Assembly (NCBI GenBank): GCA_025617745.1
Contig: CM046853.1
Location: 50,646,934 to 50,710,933, forward strand
Direction of reading: 5' to 3'
Length of the DNA: 64,000 bases
Source: Heliocidaris erythrogramma
Taxonomy: Eukaryota; Echinodermata; Echinoidea; Camarodonta; Echinometridae
The notes under the pieces are model-generated. The model saw only the letters and a program-made list of their open reading frames with translations. It was not told the origin of the DNA and ran no database searches. This document shows, in pieces, positions 13,101 through 25,100 of the stretch (its first letter is position 1; the number at the start of each line of letters is the position of its first letter). A program made the position numbers and the translations under genes.

Positions 13101-16100
13101 AGTAAGATCTGCAAAGGCTACTAATACCTCTTTCCAAAATGGATTGCGCATTGAAACTGCTAATTCTTTGTAATGTTCAGCCCCCATGAATAATTGAAGA
13201 GACGTATATGATGGAGGCAAGAATGATAGGAACATATGGAAAGTAAAATTTTCATTACTTGGACAAGAAATAAATCTTCTTATCCATGATATTTTGAGTG
13301 ATTTAGAATGCATAAAAATGTCAGTCATTTTTACCCCACCATCAATATATAATTGGCACATTTGTTTCCTACTTATTTTATCAGGTTTACCATGCCATAT
13401 AAATTCGAAAAAACATCGGTTAACATTATTCATAATTTCTGATTTTGGTTCTGGAAAAGATAAAAGCAAGTAATTCAGTTTGGGTATCAATAAGGATTTT
13501 ATTATGGTTACTCTCCCTAAGGGAGTCAGTGTTCTTTTTAGCCAAATCGCCATCTGACGTTTTATCTCTGTAACCTTTTCTTGATAATTGTGATTAACCA
13601 TTTCTGATAATTTAACTGAAAAATCTATACCCAGGTACCTAAAATATCCTTCAGATATCCAGTTTAGTTTGTACTCGTGTAAAATCTCTTTCTTGAAAGT
13701 TCTGTTCTTCCCAATCCATATCACTTGAGTTTTAGTTATGTTAATTTTGAGGTTGGACATATTTGCAAATTCATTAAGTATTGTAAGGGCACGTTGTAAA
13801 TCCTGTGTTGAACCGTTAAGTGTTAAAATAGTATCATCTGCATATTGCAATAGTTTAAGCGTTTTCCCATTCATATGCAATCCAACTAAAGAATCTGAGT
13901 GTCGCATTAGGATACCAAGTATCTCACTGACTAACAAAAAGAGGTATGGGGACAAAGGATCTCCCTGACGACACCCTCGTCCTATTTCAAATCTATCTGT
14001 ACAGTGTCCGTTAACTAATACACAAGAGGATGCATTTGCATAAAATAACTTGATCCACTTCTTTACAGATGGACCGAAGTTAAAGAAATCCAGAACCTTG
14101 AAAAGAAAATTATGCGATACGGAATCGAATGCCTTTTCGAAATCAACAACGAGAAGCATGCCAGCTATATCATTTAATTCAGTATAAAGTAGAGTGTCAT
14201 ATAATAAACGTATGTTTTCACCAATAAAGCGACCACTCAAAAATCCTGTTTGATTTTCATGTATTAAAAAAGACAAAACGCCCTTGAGTCTATTTGCAAT
14301 ACAACCGGATGCTAATTTGTAAACTACATTTAGTAAGGAGATCGGTCGCCAATTTTTTAATAGATGTCTAGGTTCGTTTCCTTTCGGAATCAAAGTTATT
14401 ATTCCCATTTTTTGTGAGTTAGACAATTGTGTTGAGAAATACGCATAATTCAATGATCTTACTAGAAAGTATTTAATATCTTCCCAAAAATAACGATAGA
14501 ATTCTACAGTAAAACCATCTTGTCCTGGAGATTTATTATTTTTCATGAGTTTTAAAGTGGAATAGACCTCGTCAACACTAAGTGGACCTTCCAGTAATGA
14601 GGACAATTTTGAGGACAACTTAGGAATGTCAGGATAATTCAATAATATTTCCAAGTTAATTTCATCAGTTTCTTTTTCCTTATAAAGATTAGAGTAAAAA
14701 TCAAACACTTCCTTGAGTATGTCACTTTGTCTATCTAAAATGTCACCATTTTCAGTCGATAACTGACGTATTTCTTTATTAATATTATTTTGTTTTTCTA
14801 AATTTAAAAAGAATTTAGAAGGTTTTTCTCCAAACTCCATCCACTTTATCCGAGATCTAATCGCAATTCCTTCATTTGTTTTTAAACGAAAAGCTTCCAA
14901 TTCTGATTTTAATTTATCAATTTCCTCTAATACAGAAGTCTTATCATCAAATATTATCAATTTTCTTTCTAACTCTTCAATTTTCTTTTCTAAATCCATT
15001 TCCATGTTCACTCTTTGTTTTTTGGCGAAAGAGGCATATGATATTGCTTCTCCGCGTATTATCATCATTAAAGTTTCAAAAAATAACTGATCATTTATGA
15101 TAAATTCACAATTGCCGACTATGCAATCGTTTTGATCGAACTTTGCTTCGTCTTTAGCATAAAACAGAATAGTATCTTTTATAGTTTTCTTAATTTGTGA
15201 AACAAAACTTCCGTTTTTTAACAAGGAATTATTAAATTTCCAAAAACCACGGCCTCGTTTTATTTGATTCAAACTGAGACTTAGAAGAATTAAGGAGTGA
15301 TCTGTTCGATAACCTGAAAGAATATCGACTTTGTGCACTAATGAAAGAAGTTCTGAAGATATCAAAAAAAAATCTGATCTACTCTGTTTAAAAGGGGTAG
15401 GTTGCCGCCATGTATAATATCTTTTATCTGGAAATCTAATTCTCCAAGGATCGCATAAATCTACTTCATTCTTCATATTATTTACTTGTTGTTTCGCTCG
15501 CGGGTTATTAACATTCAAATAGTTATATGTATCAAGGGTTGAATCTTGTACTAAATTCCAGTCCCCACAAACAATAGCATGTGGATTCTCAAAGTTTATT
15601 ATAATTTGTTGAAGGTCAGCAAAAAATGTTGGGTTGTCTGTGTTCGGACCATACAACGATGCAATAGTAATATTATAATCGTACAACGTCACATCTAAAA
15701 CCACAAAGTTCCCTGTATTATCTACTTTAAACCTATTTATATTTACCGGGAGAGTGTTTTTAAAAAGGATTGCTACTCCTCTTGAGTTAGACGTGTTGAA
15801 AGAGAAAAAGCATTTACCTTCCCATTCCCTCCGTATTTCAGTTTCTATATCTGGAACAAAGTGTGTATCTTGAATACAACATACATCATATTGCTTTGAT
15901 TTTAAATATAACAGAACATCTTGTCTTTTGCGACTATCTCCTAGGCCGCGACAATTCATGGAAATAAAAGTAACATTATCCTGCATTATATATGACATTA
16001 ATGAAGGAAAGAAAGGAGGAACTACCTGTGGAAGTTTTCATTTTATGCACACAAACATTAAGGACACAAAAACAAATATACAGCGACAAAAACATGACAA

Positions 16101-19100
16101 TACACACAACACAAAACAAAACACACAAACGTTTGGACGCGACGCAACGCATCAGAGCTGAATGACGATCAGCTGCGAACAGACAATCAACCCCCAAGTT
16201 CCGGATCAATATATGGAAATGTATCCGTAAAAATCTATGTCCCAAACCCTTAATGTCTTTAAGACCGTGACTGCATACGTACTAGATTCTATAATGATAA
16301 GAATATCGAAGTCTTAATCTAACCTATATCAGCTGTTTAAAAATATAACATGTACAGTATAATTTGTGAAAGTAGACTGAATGATGATTATTCAAGAATG
16401 CAACCATGAATGAAATTAGACTACCGTGTAATATATATTATGTATATATACACAGAAGTAACACTCTATGAATCAACAGAAATGAGTTATTTGAAACAAT
16501 CAGGCATTAAGGTCAAGAAATATGAATAAGATGATAGTATTTTGACCATGTCGCGCTAAACGTTCATTTAAAAGTGAATATCTGAATAATGAACTTCGGC
16601 TCCGGATCATATTCTCTCATTTTCTTTGCAAATTGACAACCTTAATAATTATGTCAACATGTACTTAAACATTCCAGTTTGCCTGTTTTTATGATAACCA
16701 CATAATTATTTTGCATACTGAAATACTTCAACGAAGAGTTAATATGAATATGAATATGAATCAAGTCAAAGGTTTAGAAAAAACAAGTCCCAGGTTTGGA
16801 ATAAAATGTTTATCTGATTTTTTTTCTTTATTAACTTTTCCATTTAGCCCTTTCATATAAAGCTATCATTATTAGTTCATAGCTCACGATATCTAACACG
16901 ATATTTGTTAATTTCGTTTAAAACACGACAACGTAATCTTATAAGAAATTCACTTGTCTTTAAGACACATTGATGAGAACATCTTTATCTTATTCAATTA
17001 AAAAAATTGCTCGCGAGTTGGCATATGCCAATCGGAAAACGGTTACTCCTTTAAGTAACCCTGAAATGAATAAAACTATGAGAAAGAGTTAACATGCTAC
17101 CAGTTTCTTTCTTCCTGACTGCAGAATATGATCACACAGATGGAGGGGGAAAAAAACACTTTACATATATATGGAAACATCGAATTCCATTGCAACGGAA
17201 GAGTGATATCTAAACCGCCAATCAACCAAAAAATTGCCATTCAATTCTCAAAAACAATAGACCATTATACAGTAGTTGGTCAAAACCACTAGTTGGTAAG
17301 ACTTCCAATTGTAAACCCATTAGCTTTTTACATTAGTGTGTAATAAGACCATTCGCTATAAAGGCGTATACACTTGCTAAAATGAACTTTTGAAATTTAA
17401 AACAAGAGATCAGGATGTAAAGGTAAGGGAAGTATAAAGGTGAAAAAAAAAAATAGCCCAATATATCACATGAGACATGAGCGCAGTATACTGTATTCCC
17501 TTAATATCACCTTGACTTCACCAAATCATTCAGGTCCCATAATACTATGAAATATTTATACCACACACCGAAAAAAAAAACCCTTTAAAGTTTAAAGTAA
17601 GCATTGATTTCCATTGTGTGGTGATAAACAAGTCACAAAAATTTACAATACCATGACCTGGTGAAGTTTGGATTTCTAATAAAGCTGTTTCCTATTATAA
17701 ACCTAATGTAATTTTGATTCATGACATTTTACCCACTACTTGGTTACATCATTCAAAACATAACAAAGATATAACATGTCACGTATAAAGACTGGCACCA
17801 AATTCGTATGAACAGGCAAGTCATTATACTTGGTCTACTTCAAACATTTCAATGCTTTGCTCATGAATTATCAAGTGTAAAACAAATGACGGTTATTAAA
17901 TCATGCACTCAGACTTAAATGAAGAATAGTATTAAAATGGGTATACTTTACCGTCTATTTTTTACCCACTATATGAAGTATACTCATCTACACAACACTA
18001 GCCTGAATGTACATATTATATGTATAAAAAATCGATGATTATTCCGAAGGGGAATTCAACTAATCCTAGCTACTTTAGTAGCTGGTCAAACGTTTCTAAT
18101 TACACCATACTTCCACTCTTGAACCAAGAAGTAATATTACCCGTATATAGCATTCGATATGTATGCTTTAAAAAGCTTCTGAGTAAGTGTTCAAGCCTAG
18201 AAAAAAAAAAAAAAAAAAAAAAAAAAGACCGTCGTATCACATGAGTTATATACCTTCATTGAAGATGAATACTCAAAAATAGATTCCTTGGGTCTTTTTA
18301 CTGCATAGTGATAACCCTGACTTCATTAACATTTTTCAGGATCATGACATAGATATTTCACACATCGAAAAAAATAAATATGCAAGGTGATCTTTGATTT
18401 ACATTATGTGATGACAAACACGTCACAAGTTTTACTATAACATGGCTTGGTGGTGTTCAACTTTCCTGCTTTAGTTGTTTCTTATTAATATAAACCATAA
18501 TAAGTATTTCAAACCGTCTTGGGTTACTTTGATTTAAAACTCAACTATTCTTACAAGAAGCCACTTTTTCCTTGGATAGGTAACGTATAAGAATCGTGAT
18601 TCTTATCAATATGATTAACAAACATTTTCGTCCTTTGTCATATTTTTTTTTCTATCAGATATAGTCAGTCCATTTTCTGCTGTACTTTGTTTTGTTTTTC
18701 AAATCCGTAAATGAAAATCATAGTTTCCATATTTTGAGAGATCTCAGTATGTAGTTCTCTCTTCACATTTCGGTTGGGTCTTTTATATCTCTACAGTTCG
18801 CGAATTATAATATAATGAACAAATATACAAACTTAACTTTCTCTTTTTCATTTTTGAAATTATTAGATCGTAACGTACAGGCATGAACAAGCAACAGTTT
18901 ATAAAGAAACACGACTCATACATCCGCTAGATCAACGGGCGCATTCACATCTATCTCGATCACGTCCAAAATGCGATGATCGCGCAAATAATCATAAACT
19001 GACGACTTGGCAAATTGGAATCACCACTCAATCCAAAATAAGGCAGTTTATGATAGTCCACTTCAGTTGACATCAAAATTCAAAGGTTTTCATTTCGATT

Positions 19101-22100
19101 CATCCACCCGTAGAAACTTTGAATCACTCACTCATTAACAACACGCCATGCAGACGAAGATCCCTTCTCCCTACACTCTAGATGCAGATTTACACCATTT
19201 AACTTGATTCTTGTAGACTTATTCTCATTTTTTCTCATCTGATACGCTCTTTGCTCGAGTAAGAATCGCTTCCTCTTCAATGGTGCAGGTAAGTCGGTCA
19301 CGATACGGAAAGTGTGACGAACAGCAGCTTGACCTTCAGAGGTCACCGGACGAAATTGCGCTCGTTGGTATGCATTCAAGACGGAATCACGTTCTAACAT
19401 GGCGCCAAACCTTACTATGATTGGATCATGACCACGTTGCTCACTTCCGGGTATGACACGTCGTGGAAGTCGATGTGCGTTCGCAATAAATATATACTGA
19501 GCCTCCTCCTGACAGAAACCCAACTTCTGAAATATGTTTCTCACTACTTCTATAACTCTTTCATCTTTCTTTTTCTCCACTCCATATATCAATAGATTCA
19601 TTTTTCGATCATGTATTTCCATTGCCATTATCATTTGCTTCAATTCATTTTCGAGGTTTTCGTTCTTCTTCTGCATCTTAGGCAAAACATCGCTTTCAAT
19701 CGCAGTAAGCCTTGCGCCAGAATCCGCGACTGCGGTTTGTAAATCAGACATATCTACTCGCATTTCAGAGATTTCACTGCGGATCACTGTCACATTAGCA
19801 TTCAGAGTATCTAGCTTTTCGATGATTTTTTCTGTTGTTTTAACGAAGTCAGAATGACTCACCATATCAGTATCCCTCGTCGAGACGGGGGGCGCCATCT
19901 TGTCCTTCGCTGAAGTGAACGAGCAATGTGTGGGATTTGTTGTGCACCCGGGCGTAATGAGAAGTGGGTCTGTTGTAGATGACGTCTCTCCCGTTTGAGT
20001 GCCCGACGTAGCACCAGTAGTGGCCTGTAGTGCAGATAGTGTAGTTTCCACTTGTGTAGTGTCAGAAGTAGTTGGGTTGTTGGTTTCCTTGTTTCTTAAC
20101 AAATACGGATCCCTTTCTGGTCTGGTAGATTTACTCCTTTTGCTCATAATAATAGTGGTAATGGAGCAATGACAAAATAGTAAGATCCGGAAAAAAAAGG
20201 AAAATTAATCTGTCCCCATATTAGACCGCCATGCCTTCTCCATTGCGTGCGTGCGTCCTTATTGCGTGCGTGCGTCAGTTTTAATGTTAGTCTGTTGCCT
20301 CACTCTTAACTTCGTGTATGGTATTATTTTGATGAAAAATGCAGCGTTAAAAAAATAAAGGAATCAGTCACTTGTAAACAAAATAAGACGCCATTGTATT
20401 TTCAGCTGCTTGCACCGGGGCATGTTCGGCGTTTCAAGAGGGAACGAATACCATCCAGCTATTATTCGCAGGGCTTTTCAATTTGAAAATGGGGTTTATT
20501 TCATTGATCATTGACCCTTCTCCTGTGTATTTACAATCAAACGGTTTTAGTTATCAGAATCAGTTCACTTTCCTTTTTAGAATGGTGTGAAATAAGGTCA
20601 TGTTTAAATGTACCAAACTCTTTATAATTTGATAAATAATTGCATTGCAATTACGTTCATTCATTATAGGACGTCGTCTGCTTAAGCAGGATCGATCCCT
20701 CGTATGACGACATCAAAACATCGCTATATTTCTGGCGAATCCTCGGATATTCCACATGCTGAGAAGAGCTTTTATTTATGTTGTTTTTATAATCATCATA
20801 TACGCAGTTGACATAAAACTTATACGATTGCCATCTGTAAGCTTCCCAATTTCTAGTGATACATTAATTGCCATATTTGTGATTTTCTTGAGTGTTCTAC
20901 TTTAAGCCAATCAGCTATACAAGATCTAATCATTTTCATGTCATCATTTTGAATGTTCTTTGAAATTTCTTTCTTACACCATCATCCAATGGCAGTTTAA
21001 TTTCTTCATAGCACAATCTGTGCCACTCCATGCTTCAGGTTATAATTTTGCATTTAAAAATGTACCAGGGAGTATAATGATCCACAAGGTATTTGATTTT
21101 TGTTTACATGGAATTGACTTATTTACAGCAAATGAATACAATACATAAAGAGATAACATCATTTCGTAAAAGGGGACAGATAATAGCGCATGTGCTGATA
21201 AGGTTTAGCCATTACAGTAAAATTGTATACTTCTGTAATTATACACTAAGAAAAAAAGTGAGAGAATGGCTGATAAATTTTGATGGTTACAAGAAGCTTG
21301 GTGCTAGAATTTGGACCTTGCCTTTACTAATGCAGCCCTGAATCCAATACAATACTTACTTTTGATATAATCTTCAAATTCAATAACAGGAACATGACGA
21401 TTCAAACTCCCCACATCGAAAAATGTTGACCACGGTATGCGTACTTGCTGCATGTTCCTTGATTTCCAATGGTAGAGCCTGCCCCATGGTGGAAGGACAA
21501 GAACCCAATTGTTTTTCTCTTGCAGTTTCTTTACCAGGTTAGCTATTCTCATGTAAACATCTCGTCTCAGATTAAAGCCCTCTCCTGGATTCACATCATA
21601 CAGGAGGTACCTGCATCAAGTATAGTATAATCAGAAATTTCAGGTCAGTGTATTCAATTTCAAACAATTTATGAAACTTTTTAGTCTCACTTTTGTTTCA
21701 CTTCAAAAAAGAAGATTTTTCAGAATATTTTTTGATATTTACAAGTCAAAGGAAGTCTGCATTTAAACAACATATAGAACTGAATGGAAGTGTGATTGAC
21801 TTTTACTACGACATGATAAGAATCTACCTTACAATTTTCATGTGGTTTTATTCAAATACTTGGGCCAAAATAGATTTTAAAGACAAGTCCATCCTGACAT
21901 TACACCCAATAAAAGCAGAAAAATGAGTGAATTGATGTATGGAACTTTGAGGTATATCTGATAAAGAATAACTTATGAATTTAAAAAATTGTAATCCATC
22001 AAACAGATATTGGCAACTCTATGAACACCTCTCCCATTAGTTGTACTAAAAACAAAAGACCATGGATTTCCATTTTCTCAGTTGTTGATCTGATGAAGAG

Positions 22101-25100
22101 ATCTCTTTTACCAAGGGGTGTGTAATATTAACATATTTAGATCTGTTACAAAGGAAAATGCTTTTTAACAATGGATGATCTAATAACTTAGTTCATTAGT
22201 GTAACAATACAACTCCTTTGATTGGATCTCTAGTATCACCTTGATAAAATTTCAGGCTGTTTTTTTTCTTCCTTTCTTGTCTTTTTTTTGAAAAATGCAC
22301 TGCACTCTGCAGTACATCCGTCTGTGTCTGGTGTTCAAGATTATTAAATAGGATGGGGGGTTGCATTTCCGGACTGTCAATTTTGCCATCAGATTTTACG
22401 AAAAAAATGCATGAAGTAACACTAAAACCAGTGAATATTCGCAATTCACATGATTTTCAACCTATCCTGTGTGAAAGATTTGTGACAATTTGCATGAAAA
22501 GTTGTTCGATTTACTGTTTAAAAATGACCTGTCCAGATTAACAACCTGTCTAGATTAACAACCTGTCTGGAATTACTTTTTACAACGTCTCGGTATAGAA
22601 ATTACTTAGTTTAATACAGATAACCTCATACATGTGTAGCATTTTTGCATTTTTTTGGGGGGGTTAAATGTAATTTTATGCATTCCTCTTTATTTAGCTA
22701 ATCCAAAATAGCTGACAGATTTATTTTTTATACAGCTGGTGACAACCAGCCATTTCCTGTACATGTGATATATTACCATTGGATGATTATTTGTTTATTC
22801 ATGTTCTGTCTACCATTATCTAAACATGTGTTTTACATTGTACTTGTATTACATAACATTACACCTGTCTGGATCTCACTGTACATACTATATTTTCCAT
22901 GACAGTAGCTATTTCTATGCTCTTTTGTATTTTGGTCATGTGAACATCACATGCCAATTTTGTCCTTAATTAGCATTTACAGTACTTTTCCACTACATGT
23001 TTATATAAAGTGAAAGTCTGTGCTTCTTTTTTTTACTCCTACATCAGTCACTGAGAAGGTACACTAGTTATTGAAGCTTATTTTTTAACCGGGTACGACT
23101 CCCGTGGAACTTTCTTCAGCAACCTGCTGACACCTGGCTTAGCTGTTTTAGCCAGCTTTTGGTACAGTAAGACTTTTATTCCACGGCATACAACGAAGCT
23201 ACTTCATCTCTGCAACGAGATTCTTCTGGGAGCAGAATTGAGAAACTTTTTGGACACCTTCATTCCATCGAGTACCTAGAGCCGTCAACCTAGCTCATCT
23301 GAACTTCCAACAGACTCGGGCTCACCGCTGCATTCCGCGGGCGAATACCACGTGTCCATCTACGCTGTCCTAGGTTTCAACGAACATTCTGACTCTGTTG
23401 CTGCCATGAGTTTTACACCCAAACATTCTTGCCAAGCAACCCATAACTGAGGGCATATTATTTCTCACTTCTTTTTGAGCAATTTATCGTATTTGTTGTA
23501 CCTAAGTGCTGAATTACTTTAGTGATCATTTTTTTAAAGAATTGTTAATCTGATTGAATTGGCACCAGTTTTGATTGCCATCTTGCACCAACCAGGCGCA
23601 CATATTTTTGATATATATATATATATACATATATATCACATAAGTTTAAGCATTTAACGATTCCTTTTTTTGTATTCGTTTACTCATATTTTGTGAGCCA
23701 CAACTTTCACCAAATTAGCTTGCGCTCACACTACTCTTTACATTTTTTATGCTTATTATAGCGGCGGCCTTCCGCTATAGAAACAGAGCCACTTGTACTT
23801 AAGCATTTACTTTGTATATTTATTTGAAATTGTTTTGGTGAATATTTGGTGTTTGATTGTGTTAATTTTCATTCATTTCTTGTGAGATCAAATAAGTTTA
23901 AATTTAGTGAGGAGGTTGTTGAACACGTATATATTTTTAGTTTGAATTTTTTGTTAAATACACCATACCATTAGGTATGTGAAATGAAAATTTCAAATTG
24001 ATTAATTCTTGACAAATTTGGTATCAACAGAAAGGTCTAGAAAAGAGAAATGCAGTAGTTTTTGAATTATTCAAATTGGATGGATATTTAAGAAATTAGG
24101 GCACTTTACATATCGCAAAACACTGTTTTTTTTGGTCCCGCGAATTGTACAGTAATTCAATACGGCAAATAAAAATGTTGTGACCAATATACATCCCAAA
24201 CGACCTTAAAAATTACCTAACTTCATCCTATCCTGAAAAGTTTGGTACCCCTGGTCAGCTTATTAGAACATGAATTTGTCAACAAAAACAGAACAGCATT
24301 TCACTAACACACTTCATATTTCTGATAATTACCTTAATATGGGATATTGCCATAATATTTTGATGAAGAAAAACAATTGTCTATTAATGAAATTTAGCAT
24401 CGAAATCTCATCACTTTTGTATATCCATCGTCAAAATTCACATGCTAACGCCAACGGGTTAACCCACGGATCTCCGCCGCCGCTGCCGGCGGAAGCCGAC
24501 GCTGCTTCGCGGTGGAGTGAGCTAACGTGTATACATAGTTCTGACATCGAAAATTTCGCAAAGTAAAAAAATTATTTCGCAACGATAAATTTCCATTAAA
24601 CTTCTTTAATGTGTTAAATATGACTGAAAATGAATTTGTAAATAATTGAAATCAATTAAATTTCTTACCTTCATGAAAAATAATGATGATTATGATGACT
24701 CAAAATTATCGCGGTAGTTCAGGCCCATGTGAAACAACGTCTGGAAATCCTTTTGACAAATTTTTTTTTTCACACACTAGTTCGTGGTCTCAGCTCTTCG
24801 TTGATACCCTTTTTGTGCACATTGACATGCAAATACGGGCACAGCGAAAGCTTTTGTCAGGGTACCCCGCACAGCATAACACGAAAGCTGGTAGAAAACG
24901 GAAACACAGTTTTGGAACCACTTTCGCGATGCAAGCGCACGGGCATTTCACATACCTAACATTACCATCCCCACAAAAGTGACAGTAGTTTAAGTTTAAT
25001 TTATATCATTCATTCATCAATTATCTGTTAATATGAAAGCAGCATTCAGCATCGAGTTAACTTGTTCACAAGTTTTCTCATTGCAGAAATTTGTCATGTC

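Larger units (their letters stand above)
11957..20271 (-). mobile_element. Full-length L1/Tx1-type non-LTR retrotransposon (LINE)
   Basis: In sense order the element has a 5' UTR of about 124 bp, ORF1 (20147-19128), a 3.1-kb spacer, ORF2 (15998-12192), a 3' UTR with AATAAA at 12008-12003, and a 22-base poly(A) tail (11978-11957). The target-site duplication is GCGTCAGTTTT on the plus strand (20272-20282, and 11950-11960 merging with the tail). The nick inferred from the empty flank is TTTT/AA, the L1 endonuclease preference. Both ORFs are open, so the copy may be recent. At 8.3 kb it is long for this clade, because of the spacer. It has the same orientation as the host gene POFUT2. Confidence 0.9.
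11649..20901. mobile_element. TTAA-flanked long-inverted-repeat DNA element, split by a LINE
   Basis: TTAA at 11645-11648 and 20902-20905 bounds inverted ends AGTAGAACACT. With the TTAA included, the outer 16-base match is exact. A second strong inverted match lies at 11831-11882 and 20667-20714 (core TAAGCAGACGA). The outer-to-inner distance is 237 on one side and 238 on the other, so this is one roughly 240-bp inverted repeat with a diverged middle. Removing the LINE leaves an element of about 0.93 kb without coding capacity. It is a fold-back, non-autonomous element in POFUT2 intron 2. Confidence 0.65.

Noticed and set aside
22740-23800. Possible solo LTR (TATA-like box, promoter-like layout)
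   Set aside because: I could not find TG...CA ends with a flanking duplication or a second copy. Kept only as unclassified repeat.
24270-24982. ORFs of 76-99 codons in POFUT2 intron 1
   Set aside because: No family features, no splice context, and they cross a repeat-like GC island.
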